A stretch of 64,000 nt of DNA from Psoroptes ovis. Lineage: Eukaryota > Arthropoda > Arachnida > Sarcoptiformes > Psoroptidae. Numbering within the stretch: position 1 is the first letter of the stretch; the number at the start of each line of letters is the position of its first letter. A model generated the notes under the pieces. That model saw only the letters and a program-made list of their open reading frames with translations. It did no database searches and was not told the origin of the DNA. The DNA is taken from positions 3,596,001 through 3,660,000 of the forward strand of contig PQWQ01000006.1 in assembly GCA_002943765.1 (NCBI GenBank), given 5' to 3'. Positions 12,821-24,303 of the stretch are shown piece after piece. The position numbers and the translations under genes were made by a program.

Positions 12821-15129
12821 TCAATATCGTTCAAATAAATGTTCAATATTTTGTCGATAATATTTCAATACAGAATTTCTTTTCGTTTTGAATGCTGATG
12901 TTAATAAATCATTATCTGGTGTCCATTCTTCTGGACAAATATATATTTGTACTGGTATTTCTTTTTTACTTAAACCAGCTGATTGTGATACTTGAATAAT
13001 ATCATCCATTATTTTATTGTAAATTTCATAATCATTACATAATTGTTCATGAGTCAAATGTGTTTTATGCAATTTTTTCGCCAACAATTTCAATTGTTTT
13101 GCATTTGGAACTATTAATGCAACAACATCATTAATTTTTTCATGCGTACAAATGCAACAATTTTCGACAGTTGGTGCTGTTTTCAGCGCTGATTCGATAC
13201 GACCTAATGATATATATTCACCATTAGGTAATTTTGCTAAATCTTTTTTGCGATCAATAATTTTTAATAAACCATTCGGCAACATTTCACCAATATCACC
13301 ACTTTCTAACCAACGCATACCATTTGAATCAACTTTGAAAACAGCTTTTGTTTCATCTTCAAGTTTATAATAACCTTGTGCCACAAGAGGACCACCGATA
13401 ATTACTTCACCACGTGGATTAGGTTTGTCATTAATAGTATATCCCCCTTCTTTCCAATCTACTAAACGTATCGTTGCACTTTCTAACGGTGCTCCAACTG
13501 TACCATATGTTATGTCATCTAATGTTTTTCCTGTCACACCACCTGTTGTTTCAGTAAGACCATAGCCTAAATTCAAAGAGAATATGTTAAAAAAAGAAAA
13601 CATTCACAAAAATATTATACCTATCATAAGTTTAACATTTAATGCAGCACGTATTAATTCTTCAGTTTTTCGGCTCAATGAAGCACCCCCACATACAATA
13701 AATTCTAATTTACCACCAAATTGATCTTGTACACGATGACAAATTAATTTATCTATAAGTGGCGTGCGATAACCACGATTAGTCCAGCGGATTTTATAGT
13801 TCATCAAATAAGTGAATAATGGTGGTAAAATTGGTGATCGTTCTGATAATTTTATGTAAATTTCTTTGACTATTCGGTCCAAAATCAAAGGAACTGTAAC
13901 CATTGTAGTAGGTTTAATTAGTTTTAGATCACCTGTTTGTCCTGGTGGATTTCCTGGTGATGTATCGGTTAGTGTGTTCGGATTGCTATAACCGATTGTG
14001 ACACCACCACAAAATAAAAACCATTCCATTGAAAAACCAAGACTATGAGCTAATGGTAAAAACGAAGCATATCTATGCCTTGGGCCTTGATCAGCAATTG
14101 AAATCACATTACTTCCTATCGCCAACATTGCCGATATCAATTGTTCGTTTGAAAACATTACAGCTTTTGGAATACCAGTAGTTCCTGATGTGTACATCGT
14201 AACTACTACTTTATTAGGTGATGGTAATTCTTTGGGCAAAGGTATGGACGCTTTGCGTCCCATTTCTTCTAATTGATCGAATGATATCAATTTTATATGA
14301 TCTGGAAATTTCGGTAGTTGCAACGATTTTTGATAATTATATTGCATGTAGACGATTTTTTCTACAGTTGGTAGTTCATCGATAACATCATTTATTCGTT
14401 CAAGCAAATCAAAGGATGTAACGATAACTCTAGCTTGTTGTTGATTGACGCCATACACGAAACCTTTTTTGCCTAAATTCGAGAACAAAGTCGAAAACGG
14501 TATATTGTATAACATTAGGCCGAATGATGATAAGAACCATTCAATACGTGTATCGGCGAACATAATAACATTGTCTTCTGTTGTCAAACCTATACTTTTG
14601 AATCCTGAACCAATGTTCTCGAATTTTTCAAATACTTCCTTCGTTTTCATCCAAGTATATTGATCAGCTAATTTAATGTGTTTTAATAAACGGCCATCTT
14701 GCATGATTGGTTGTCCTGATAAATATTCAAAAAAAAAAAAAAAAAATTATGAATTGAATATAAGAATTTCTTTCATTAAAAAAACAAACCTTCAGCATCT
14801 AGTTTCAATTTAGCTGATAATACTTCACGATAACCTAATCTATCTTTTTCCATATCTTCGACTTTTTTCATTTTATAATATATTTCATGTAATGTTTTAG
14901 CTTTATGATAATCATTAGGCAATACGACAGGATCTCCTAAACGTTTCCATTGAATATAATCACCATTAGGTGATATCTCTTTGATGGCCCATTGTTTTTT
15001 TGATGCACTCAATACACGCCATGGTCGTTGATAAATAGTATAAAATGGTAATGTTATTGCTGTATATGTTCCAAGTATGAAACGTGTGTTCAATAAAACC
15101 AATTTCGGTAATATTTTTTCTTTGAACAT
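12821..15129 (-). CDS. Long-chain fatty acid--CoA ligase, ACSL3/4 type
   Basis: Activates long-chain fatty acids to acyl-CoA via an acyl-adenylate, normally on ER or lipid-droplet membranes. Exons 15129-14790, 14715-13621 and 13566-12821 join in phase 1 twice and give 726 residues, close to the roughly 710-720 of ACSL3/4. The N-terminus has a hydrophobic stretch (residues about 10-35) that can serve as membrane anchor. The AMP-binding P-loop YTSGTTGIPK is near residue 288. The YGLTETTGG motif sits at the start of exon 3. The ESGDIG and IDRKKDLAK motifs of the C-terminal lid are near residues 566-590, followed by GEYISLG as in ACSL3/4. All key motifs appear intact. A strong donor at 15716 suggests a 5' UTR intron, so the promoter probably lies beyond it. 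Confidence 0.95.
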
Positions 15130-16213
15130 GTTTTCTTATTTAAAATGATATTTATGAATCAATACAAATACAAATGCATATAAAAAAAAGATATTGATAT
15201 ATTAAAAACAAATATTTGAACAATTAAGTTAATGGCACAAAATATACTGAGAAAAATTTGTGATCAATCAAATCAATTTATTGTCATTATAAATTTTTGT
15301 TGATAATCACTGATTCATAATTTATAACAAACAAGTGTGAAAATACCATGTTCTCAATTTTTTTTTGCTACAACTTTAGCATTATTCACTCATAGTTTAA
15401 ATTACATCAATAATACTATGTAATGAAATTAAAGATTGATTGATTGGCTGATCGAATGATGATGATTCGTATGACAACTAGCAAATATTGTAAATAAAAT
15501 TGGGTTTATTTTTGTATTTATTTGTTTATCATCATATTATCAGAAATACTATAATCAATCCAGGTACAACATATCAATGATATCAATGGACGAATGATTG
15601 ATGATTACAACATATCTATGTTTTTTATCACATCATAAATAAGATACTGTTAAGAGAAAATAAAAATATCTGAAATTTAATGTTGACATTGATGATGAAA
15701 AAAAAAGTTACTTACCTTGGTCAATCGATTGATTGCAATGTTTTTATAAATAAATATTCAATCATTTTGATAATCATTGAAGTTTAATAAACCGCGTTTT
15801 CATTCGTATTTATTTATTCATATTCATTTTGTGTTGTCACCACCACTAGCAATCAAACAGTTTCACTCACAGTTAAAGTTAAAAAACAATTGAATGAAAA
15901 AGCGCGAAGTAAACACAAACATATAGAAATTAGATATGTTTCGCATATTTCAGTGGAAATATCAAAAAAAATTTTTGAATTTTTCGCCGAATTTATCTTT
16001 CAAAATTACGCTAATATTCAAATGTACCCAAAAAAAATTATCATTAAAAATAATTTGTCGAATCATAATTTCCTTATCTGACCTAAAAAAATAATTGAAC
16101 TTCAAAACCATTTTGCAGTGAAAGGAAATGCCAATATTTTATTTGATCACGAATTAAAATGATTTAAAAATTTTTTTTTTGAATAAAATTCATTTTTGAA
16201 CACATTCATATTT
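15130..16213 (-). other. Intergenic, with a probable ACSL 5' UTR intron
   Basis: About 1.1 kb between the ACSL start codon and the GINS2 stop codon. A consensus minus-strand donor (CCAAG|GTAAGT) ends an exon at 15716, and a plausible though pyrimidine-poor acceptor (AATAAG) at 15135 lies 5 nt before the ACSL ATG. Together they suggest a 581-nt intron in the 5' leader. At 16138-16143 TTTATT reads AATAAA on the minus strand, about 70 nt past the GINS2 stop, a fitting poly(A) signal. No protein gene is supported here. Confidence 0.55.
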
Positions 16214-16756
16214 TTAATAATGTTTACGATTCGATGCTGATAATGCATTAAGACGTAATTCTTGTAAACGTTTGAAACCTTTTGTGATCATTTCTTTGAC
16301 TAGAATTAACTCAGCTGATGTTACATTGTCTAATGTGATATCGCCAATAAACATTGAATTTTTTTCATAGGCTTCACTAAATAATTCATGCACAGATTTT
16401 TTTAGTATGGCTTCTCGACGTTCAATTAGATCTGAACATTGTATACTGCGGCCAAATTCTTGTTCTAATAATTTTAATGTTTCTCTCCAATGTTCATTCG
16501 GTGGTGGTAATAAACGATTCGTTTCTTGTTCTTGTTCCTGTTGAAAACGTGGTAAATTATTAATCCATGCGGGTGATATGATTGAACATTTATTTTGCCG
16601 GTGTAGATTGATAGCTAACCACATTGGCACTTTTACTGGGACTGATGGACGAAATGGGCCAAAATCACCGGTAATTAAATTTAGCTGTCTATCATAACGA
16701 AATGTTGGTACTATTTCAATTAAATCATCTTCAGCAATGAATTCACAAACATCCAT
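16214..16756 (-). CDS. GINS2: DNA replication complex GINS protein PSF2
   Basis: Subunit of the GINS tetramer (SLD5-PSF1-PSF2-PSF3), part of the CMG replicative helicase in the nucleus. Single exon of 180 residues, the usual PSF2 length being about 185. The opening segment with EFIAEDDLIEIVP, the GDFGPF-P segment, and VPMWLAINLHRQNKC followed by P-AWI are the conserved PSF2 B-domain and start of the A-domain. No signal peptide or membrane segment. It sits 263 bp downstream of the UMP-CMP kinase stop on the same strand, so its promoter must be in that short gap. The first Met is used, as it matches the conserved N-terminus directly. Confidence 0.95.
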   Translation of the reverse strand: MDVCEFIAEDDLIEIVPTFRYDRQLNLITGDFGPFRPSVPVKVPMWLAINLHRQNKCSIISPAWINNLPRFQQEQEQETNRLLPPPNEHWRETLKLLEQEFGRSIQCSDLIERREAILKKSVHELFSEAYEKNSMFIGDITLDNVTSAELILVKEMITKGFKRLQELRLNALSASNRKHY

Positions 16757-17019
16757 ATTTTTGAGACTTTTATTTTTTTGGATGAAAGTTGTATAAAAAG
16801 TTTTTTTGAGAGAAAAATCAAAAACAACGCTTAGAATGTCGATAAATCGCGCTTAAAATGAATCAAACACACATATTTTCTGATCCACACAAACAAATAA
16901 TAAACAAAACAGATGTCGCTAAAGATTGATTTTTTCAAAATAAAATTTTGATTGGAAAAATTTTAATAAAAAATCAATGTAATTTTGCTTAATATTGTTT
17001 CCATAATTATTAAATGCTT

Positions 17020-17913
17020 TCACATCAATTGTTTAATAATTTTCGCACATTCTTCATGTACTTGATCAATCGGACGACTACAATCAACACGTTTGACTAA
17101 ATTAAGTTTATCATAATAATCAATGATAGGCATTGTTTGATTCAAATATGTATCCAAACGTTTTTTCATTGAATCAGGATTATCATCAGTACGACCTGAA
17201 TGTTGTCCACGTCTTAAACAACGTTGAATACAAATTTCCTCTGGACATTCAAAAAATAACACTAATTGTACATTGACTTTATCACCGACAAATTCTTTCC
17301 AACCATCCAAATTATTCTGATTACGTGGAAATCCATCGATTAAAAAATTGCCAGTTTCTATTGGCTTGTCAGTACCCTCAACGTTTTTAGCTAATTTTAT
17401 CATGTGTTCTAACATTGCATTCATTAATAATTTGCATGTTATTTCAACTGGTACAATTGTACCATTTTTTATGTGTTCAGCAATCAATTCGCCGTATTTC
17501 GAACCAGGTGATGATTGTTCTTGACGTAATAAATCACCGGCTGATAAATGGACATGTCCGAATTGCTGTTTATTGACAAAAGAGTAAAAAAATTAACTAA
17601 AGATCAAACAATTTTAATAAAACCAAAAAAAAAAATTTACTTTACTAATTCGAGTACACTGGGTACCTTTACCGGCACCAGGACCACCGAGTACAAATAT
17701 TACATTAGGTTTCGGTAAATTATTCCAATCATACATATTGCAATTTGAGATGGTAAAAAATTTACGAAAAATTTGCAAAATATTGAACGATGATGATAAT
17801 GATGATGGCAATGAATTGATTAATGGAAAGTTTCTATCAAATTTTTCTATATAGAATGTATGCATAAATCTACTGTTGATTGAAAACAATTTTCTAATGA
17901 TAGCTGGTGACAT
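17020..17913 (-). CDS. CMPK1: UMP-CMP kinase (nucleoside monophosphate kinase)
   Basis: Transfers phosphate from ATP to UMP, CMP and dCMP in pyrimidine nucleotide synthesis. Two exons, 17913-17641 and 17565-17020, joined in phase 0. The core has the P-loop VLGGPGAGKGTQC, the HLSAGDLLRQE substrate segment after the junction, FLIDGFPRNQ.NL.GW and the LID arginines in RRGQHSGRTDDNP. All match the UMP-CMP kinase family. Two starts are possible: Met at 17913 gives 272 residues with a 59-residue extension, and Met at 17736 (MYDWNNLPKP) gives 213, close to the cytosolic enzyme. The extension is rich in hydrophobic and basic residues with few acids, so a mitochondrial presequence is possible. A TATCGATA element 128 bp upstream suggests the transcript includes the first Met. 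Confidence 0.94.
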
Positions 17914-18277
17914 TCAAATGGGAAAACAAATGATTATCAATTAAAAAAAAATTGACAGACAATTTTCAAATTATCACATATTAAAAAACATGGCAAAAAG
18001 CAAATGTTGACGAGTTACAATTTCAGTAAATCACATATAGTATCGATACTATCGAAAATATTGGCAGAAAATTTAAATTTTGAAATAAAAATTTGAAAAA
18101 CTAACATTTGTCGACATCGGAAAACTCCCTATTCAATTCAACATAATTAATTGATTTTTATTATTAACTTGAAAAGTTCATTAAAATAATTGGATCAAAA
18201 TAACACCCATTATCAATTTGTTAATTTATTGATCAATTCTGTAGGGGGAAAAACCGTCATTACATCGATTTCTTGCA
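17914..18277. other. Intergenic between receptor subunit and UMP-CMP kinase
   Basis: A 364-bp gap that holds the 3' flank of the receptor gene and the promoter of the kinase, both minus strand. Apart from the TATCGATA palindrome I see no coding signal. Confidence 0.7.
18041..18048. promoter_or_regulatory. TATCGATA palindrome (DRE-like promoter element)
   Basis: The 8-mer TATCGATA is the DNA replication-related element bound by DREF in Drosophila, typical of housekeeping and proliferation genes. It lies 128 bp upstream of the first kinase ATG, flanked by a second ATCGAA copy. Whether mites use the same factor is inference. Confidence 0.45.
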
Positions 18278-19840
18278 TCAATTATGAAGTATAATGATTA
18301 AAATTAAAAATATAACAAATAAAATTTTATCAATAATTTGTACGACAATCAGATTTGATTTTGATATGTTTGTATAATATTTTGATGGATTTTGATTTGC
18401 TGAATTACTGCCGCTGCCACCGCCACTTGTATTTTGATTTTCCACATCTGAATTTGTTAATTGTACTGATTCTATATCTTTGCTTACAAGATAATGTTGT
18501 AATGGTTCCAATGTATTCATTATGATTGCAGGTATTTGATATGTTGATCGTATAAAATTCAATGAAAATGCAAACCAAAGTAACGTGAATGATGTCATCA
18601 TGATCATTTGTCCAATGTATTTAACTTGAAAAAAATTTAATTTAAAAAATGATTCAAGGAATTAAATCAATGTGAATTTGAAAATAAAATTAGCAAATAC
18701 GTACTGACTTTAGGTATGCCTAATGAACCAAAACCAAGTTTATTTCCTAAAAATAAAGCAACCAATAATAATGTTATGAAACATAGCATACTCAAATGAA
18801 AGCGTAATTGATTGCGAACATCCAGAAATAATGCCATCAAATTTAAAAACAAAACGCTAATTATAGGGAAATAGATGACATAACGATAAATTGATGTTTT
18901 ACGTCGAATATCCAATGTGAATACAACTTCAGGAAAAAATCTTCCACCTTCATTTGTATCGTGTACTATGTATTCACACAATGAATCAACAATGTCCCAT
19001 TCCGAATTTTCTGAGAAACTTGTCAAATCAATTTTGTCAGCTAATTAAAACAATTAATTGAATCAAATCAATCGGAATCATGTTATGATAAGAATAGAAT
19101 AAAAATACGTACAAATATTTATCAAATTTAATGCATCACCATCATATGTCCATGATGCAAAACGAAATAAACATGATTGCTCATCAAATGGCCAATCAGT
19201 TAGATCAACTTCACAAATCGTTTTCATTGACAATGCTGGCATCCAAAATATATCACCACTAAACCATAATAATAAATCTGAATGCGTTGTTGTTCGAATA
19301 ATGTTTTCGGAATCAGCTGAATTAATGATTGTAATATCTGGACGGAAAACTTCGTCTACTTTGACACGAATATCTTCGATACCTCCATATTCACTTGGTT
19401 TCCATTTGAGATTTTCATCAATCCTTAGAAGAAAAAATTTCAAATGTTTCGAGTGAACTCTTAAAATTTAACTTACCATGATAAACGTAGCCATCCTTCG
19501 GTTTCCAGCATGTTTGTTTTGACATCAAGACTTTTAATATAATTAATGTCTAAATAAATCGAAACATTGACTGGATGTGTATAGTTTTTCACAGGTCTTG
19601 CTAATACATCGTAACCACGATTTTTAAATAATTCTTTCCGCAATTCAACAATATGATCTATGATGAAGAAAAAAATTGATTATTTGGTAAAAAACTAGAA
19701 GAATGTAAGGAATTACTTCGAATTTCAATATCGTTGGAATCTTTACAATTTATCAGCATTGGCAAAAGCATAAACAACCATAGAAATTTCAACATTTTTA
19801 AACATGAAAATTGTGTGAAAAATATTTTCATCGGATTCAA
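18278..19840 (-). CDS. Divergent nicotinic acetylcholine receptor-like subunit (Cys-loop channel)
   Basis: Pentameric ligand-gated ion channel subunit in the plasma membrane. Exons 19840-19717, 19657-19477, 19423-19113, 19040-18705 and 18624-18278 give 432 residues, all phases consistent. A hydrophobic signal segment (MLKFLWLFMLLPML) starts at an internal Met, so translation may begin there. The Cys-loop spans C172-C186 with 13 residues between and the WPFDEQ core typical of nicotinic subunits. SWTYDG (loop B Trp193) is kept. Oddities: the loop A Tyr is Ile135, the YxCC pair of alpha subunits is absent, the Glu that normally precedes TM2 is missing (DVRNQLRFHL), and the TM3-TM4 loop is only about 75 residues, with a Gly/Ser/Asn-rich middle. 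The last segment, IIDKILFVIFLILIII, is TM4. Likely a non-alpha or accessory subunit. Which receptor class it joins is unknown. Confidence 0.87.
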
Positions 19841-20502
19841 TAATCAAAATACAAAATCAAACAATAAATGACTGATGATGAATGATTGAACCAATTTTTT
19901 ATATGTAAATTATCAATAATTTCCATCGACTAAAAAAAAGAAATTATATTTACAAACTAATACGAATTGATCAACATTATTCTCATAGATTTTTTTTTTC
20001 AATTGTTAAACATCAAATCGTTACTGGTATTGAATTGCATTTTTATCATCAATCAAATATTTTTGTTCATGTTGAAATTACAACGAAAAAAAAAAATCCC
20101 TTCCTTACAGGGACAATAAATAATATTGAAACATGATTATGAATATCGCTTTCATGAAATTTAATTATGATCAAAAGAAATTAAATCCTCATTCCATGAT
20201 GTTTAAATCATTGTTCACTTTTGTTAATTTATCTGATTGCCAATAAACAAATTTACAACATTCAAATTCACAAACGAACGCACAACTGTTTTAAGATTAG
20301 TAGCCGTTGATGATATTCAAATTTCATGGCTAAAATTAATATTGGAAAGAGTATTAAATTCAATATCAATAATCATGATGATGATCATAGCAATCATCAA
20401 TAATTTTTTTTTCATCGTTTTATTGATTAAAATAATAGAAATTTTTGATGAGAACAAAGGTTTTCTATGTAAATAAAAGAATAATGTCAGCGCTATCGAT
20501 GA
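19841..20502. other. Intergenic: receptor upstream region and SAE1 3' flank
   Basis: About 660 bp, AT-rich. It contains the presumed promoter of the receptor gene and the 3' end of SAE1. A 79-codon plus-strand frame at 20237-20476 is Ile/Met-rich, has no family resemblance and is not called. Confidence 0.6.
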
Positions 20503-21498
20503 TTATAATATACCAATATTAAAATTATGACCATTTATATCATAGAATAAGAATGTATTATAGTCAATAGAGTTTTCATCATTGGTTATGGTACGTATAA
20601 CATCTTGTGCGAGAAATCCTCCAACAATACTACTAATGAATGTGAATTGGCCATAAATTTTTTTCGTCCAATCGTTTAAAATTTTAGTTGATTTTGTCGA
20701 TGACCATTGATTTAGCTTTTGATCAGTGTTATTGATAGTATTTAATTCATCAAGAATTTCTTTTTCTAAATTTCTCAATTCATCATCAATCTCATCCGAG
20801 ACCATCAATGGGAATGCATTTGTCTTTTCATAATAACGGAATAATACTAATATCACTAAAAGGTGATTTTTTAAATTCTCAATTTTTTTCATATCTCTGT
20901 TTGAAATTTTATTCGATTCATGCTGGTTTTTCAATGATATTGTTTTTCGTTCGAATGCTTCACCGATTGGGACATATTTCATGCCATTTTTTGATTCATT
21001 GCCAACATCAATGAATACCATTGATAAATAGCCCCATGAACAAGCAAAAAAGAATGGTATACAAAGTTGACGACATAATTCATTCAATTTGATCGCAGTA
21101 TTCAATCCGTCATTTACCAATATGACAACGTTGAATAATTTCAAGAAATTTTTGGCTTTGGTTTCATCTAACAATATGGTTGATAGGGAATCTTTTTCAA
21201 TATTTACTTTCACCATCGGATTTAAGTCATTTATAGCTTTTTGACATGCTTCGGCTCTATTCATACCAATTTGATTACGAGTGAATAAATTCGACAACAT
21301 ATCGTATTGTGTGACTGGTTTATCATCCATTATTGTTATTGAATTAATACCGGCCAATACTAAATTCTTGATTATTTCAGTAGCTAATCCATCCAGACGA
21401 ATAATGAGAACATCTGCAGCGCGTATTTTTTGCTGTGCATGTATGCCCCAAAGACGTATTTGACGATCATAAACTTTGGCTTCTTCGTCGGTAAACAT
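20503..21498 (-). CDS. SAE1: SUMO-activating enzyme subunit 1 (AOS1)
   Basis: Smaller subunit of the heterodimeric SUMO E1, which adenylates SUMO together with UBA2 in the nucleus. Intronless, 331 residues (human 346). The start EEAKVYDRQIRLWG..AQQKI is diagnostic of the E1 N-terminal adenylation fold. The family's glycine-rich GLG-x-E segment reads DGLATEI here. IMDDKPVTQYDMLSNLF and ACSWGYLSMVFIDVG follow in the expected order. The C-terminal VGGFLAQDVIRTI and the NTFLFYD strand match the family end. SAE1 has no catalytic Cys, and none of the UBA2 cysteine domain is present. It shares a 352-bp divergent upstream region with ATP6V0B. Confidence 0.95.
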   Translation of the reverse strand: MFTDEEAKVYDRQIRLWGIHAQQKIRAADVLIIRLDGLATEIIKNLVLAGINSITIMDDKPVTQYDMLSNLFTRNQIGMNRAEACQKAINDLNPMVKVNIEKDSLSTILLDETKAKNFLKLFNVVILVNDGLNTAIKLNELCRQLCIPFFFACSWGYLSMVFIDVGNESKNGMKYVPIGEAFERKTISLKNQHESNKISNRDMKKIENLKNHLLVILVLFRYYEKTNAFPLMVSDEIDDELRNLEKEILDELNTINNTDQKLNQWSSTKSTKILNDWTKKIYGQFTFISSIVGGFLAQDVIRTITNDENSIDYNTFLFYDINGHNFNIGIL

Positions 21499-21850
21499 TT
21501 TTTTTAATATTTATTTTTCGTAATAATAAAATTGAATGATGATTTGATAATTAATTTAAATTAGTTTCATTAAAATTAAAAATTTTAAAAAAATAAATGA
21601 AATGTTTTTTTTATGAAAAAAAAGTAATGAACGAAACAATCGATTCTTATCAACAACAGACGAGCATTTAAAGAGCCTTTGAACAGAAAAAAGCGTATTT
21701 TTATTTTTATTTCTTGAAGCTTTTGATTGTTGTGATTTTAATTAATCAAGAAAAAAATAGGAGTAAACACTTGAAAATTAAACAAAATTACAAATTTTTT
21801 TCCAAGATTAATCCATTAATTTTGAATCAATTTTTTCAAAAGATACAACA
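21499..21850. promoter_or_regulatory. Divergent promoter region of SAE1 and ATP6V0B
   Basis: 352 bp between two opposed start codons. Both promoters and both 5' leaders must fit here. The sequence is AT-rich with an ATCGAT motif near 21640. No convincing TATA box was found for either side, which fits housekeeping genes. Confidence 0.5.
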
Positions 21851-22555
21851 ATGAGTGTATCTGCATCGATTCACTATGTTCTTCAAGCAACAGCTTTATT
21901 TACATTGACATGTATTTCACTTTATTATTGTTTAACTGGACGTGGTCGCCGTGCTGGTGATGTTGCATGGTTTCTTGAAGGTATGATGACAATTGTTTTT
22001 TCATTTTAAATATGAATATTACTAATTTCGATTCGAAATTCATTTCAAAAAGGGGTTTCACCATATATGTGGGCATCATTAGGTGTTGGGTTATCGATTT
22101 CATTATCAGTAGTTGGTGCTGCAACTGGAATATTTACAACCGGTAGCTCGATTGTTGGTGGTGGTGTAAAAGCACCTAGAATTCGAACAAAAAATTTAAT
22201 ATCCATCATTTTTTGTGAAGCCGTAGCTATTTATGGAATCATTATTGCAATCGTAATGTTAAATAATATCAAAGAGTTTAAAGAATCAGGACTCAGTGAA
22301 GCACAACGAGCAAAAAATTATCTTGCTGGCTATGTTATGTTTGGTGCCGGTCTAACTGTCGGATTTGGCAATCTATTTTGTGGTCTTTCTGTTGGTGTTG
22401 TTGGCTCTGGTGCAGCATTAGCCGATGCAGCTAATCCAAATTTATTTGTTAAAATTTTAATTGTTGAAATTTTCGCTTCAGCTATTGGTCTTTTTGGTTT
22501 AATTGTCGCTGTTATATTGAATGCAAAAGCAGAAATGGGCGATGTTCGAGCATGA
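21851..22555 (+). CDS. ATP6V0B: V-type proton ATPase 21 kDa proteolipid subunit c''
   Basis: Membrane-rotor subunit of the V0 sector that carries protons into endosomes, lysosomes and secretory vesicles. Exons 21851-21980 and 22053-22555, phase 1, give 210 residues (human 205). Several hydrophobic helices are visible. The TGSSIVGGGVKAPRI-TKNL loop and IIFCEAVAIYG helix are nearly identical to known c'' subunits, and Glu99 in FCEAV is the proton-carrying carboxylate. AGLTVGFGNLFCG and SGAALADAANPNLFVKILIVEIF form the last helices. Nothing is missing. AATAAA at 22805 is the likely poly(A) signal. Confidence 0.96.
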
Positions 22556-22868
22556 ATGATGAAGTCATGAAAAAATCATTCCATCTCATCGAAATCAATC
22601 GATTATCATTTCAATAGTTTTTCTCTTATGTTATTATTTAATTTTTAATTAATATTTAATTAACGAAATTAATGTAAATTGCTTTAAACGCATCATTTAA
22701 ATCTCATTTTTGTTCACTTTATTCAAGAATTATGAAAAACAAAAATTCGATATATTTCCTAGTCGAATAACATGTGTGCATGTGTGTGTGTCAAATTTGA
22801 ATCAAATAAATTATTATTCGAGAATTATTAAGAAAAAATTGTTTTAACACTACTTTGAAAACATTGAG
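22556..22868 (+). other. Short gap: ATP6V0B 3' UTR and upstream of the FAM187-like gene
   Basis: 313 bp between two same-strand genes. A TG-repeat (GTGTGTGTG) near 22780 and AATAAA at 22805-22810 are visible. The poly(A) signal lies only about 60 bp before the next ATG, so the next gene's promoter probably overlaps the ATP6V0B 3' UTR. Confidence 0.55.
22805..22810 (+). terminator. Poly(A) signal of ATP6V0B
   Basis: AATAAA, about 250 nt after the stop codon of the c'' subunit, in TCAAATAAATT context. Confidence 0.5.
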
Positions 22869-24303
22869 ATGATGAAAAAGTATTTAATTGTTTCAATTAT
22901 AATATTCATTCATCAATATCGAACATTATCTGATAAAAAATGTATTCAAATTAGAAAATCATTATTATTACCATATTCGAGTGATTTTTCATTCCATTGT
23001 AATGATTGTCTCCAAAATAATGATAATAATATAAGCGATGTAGACTCATTATGGAAATTCATACCATTATTTGAAAGTACAATTTATAATATTCGTAAAT
23101 TTCAAGACAAAGACGGTGAAAAATTGATTGAAATCAATTCTAAAACAGGTAAATTGATACAACGAAATTTGCACTTAAGCGGAACATTATATTGTTCATA
23201 TCAATCAAAAATCTTGGCAATTTATCGTATTATAATTTTGAACAATTTTGAACGAAGAATTTACAGGCATTTAGCTGATAAAGATGAGTTATCATTGTAT
23301 ACATTAATTACCATGCATCAGTATTCATTTTTAAATCTACAATCATCATCGTTAGCGCTTCAAATTTATTTCGAGAAATTATATGAGACAAAATGTAATA
23401 GAGATAATCGTCATTTTTCGATTGGACAGGAAGTATTTGTTTGCATGATTAAAACAATAAATCAGTCATCATCATCATTAATTAATGATGATAATCAATC
23501 AATATTAATGAAGGTCATTGGAAAATTTGGAAAAATATCTTGTGCTGATCCGCTAGTTGATCGAAAAGTGTCGAAAATTTTTCATGAAAATTTCAAGAAT
23601 AGTGATGTTCGTTTAATAATATCATATACAATATGTCGTAATGAAAATATAAAACAATATCATAGACACACAGAGAGATATTTACCATTCTCAAGTTTAA
23701 AAACAATGTTCCAATCAACAAAAAATTTAAAAAGAAAAATTCATCAATATACAGTTATTTCTTGTTTGAAAGAACCCATATCAGATTTCAATGATATTAA
23801 ACCAATTAGATGGTTCAAAATAAAATTTGACTATGATTTAAATGAAATGTTACGATTAGGTTCGAAATCAACTGAACAAGTAATGCAATGGTTATCACCA
23901 TTGCATGTTAAGCGAACATCAAAAAATCGGATATTAATAGATTGGTTAGGAAATATTCATATCAAATCATTACAGAAATTTGATACAAGCTTCATTTACA
24001 GGTAGAAATTGTAATTTTCAATTCAATATCCCTAATTAAATCAATTTCAATCAATAATAATGAATCATCTTATTTCTTTGACAACCCTGCTGCAGATGTA
24101 ATGATGATCAAACGGAAAAAATGAAGAGATTGAGATCAATACGAATAATTTTAAAACACTGGGAATTGCCATCATTGTCTGAAATGTTTGGATTCAAGAA
24201 TACAACATTTTACAAGATATCATTTATTTTAATCATATTCATAACATTTCTCATTATAATCATTTCGAATCGATTAATTCAAATTGATCAGAGAATTTAT
24301 TGA
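22869..24303 (+). CDS. FAM187-like type I membrane protein with Ig-like domains
   Basis: Function unknown. Exons 22869-24001 and 24096-24303, phase 2, give 446 residues. A signal peptide spans residues about 1-20. A first Ig-like domain is suggested by the CxxC at Cys44/Cys47, Trp62 in SLWKF and SGTLYC ending at Cys109. A second Cys-rich half begins with Cys176 and GQEVFVC (Cys192), followed by further cysteines. A single transmembrane helix (about 419-435, FILIIFITFLIIII) is encoded by exon 2, with a short basic tail. This order (CxxC-type V-set, second half with CD/GQ pattern, C-terminal helix) recalls vertebrate FAM187A/B and their invertebrate relatives. Identity is low, so the family name is tentative. 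Both candidate starts (MM) give the same signal peptide. Confidence 0.6.

Noticed and set aside
20237..20476. 79-codon plus-strand frame between the receptor gene and SAE1
   Set aside because: Ile/Met-rich sequence driven by ATC/ATA composition, with no similarity; it lies in the upstream region of the receptor gene.
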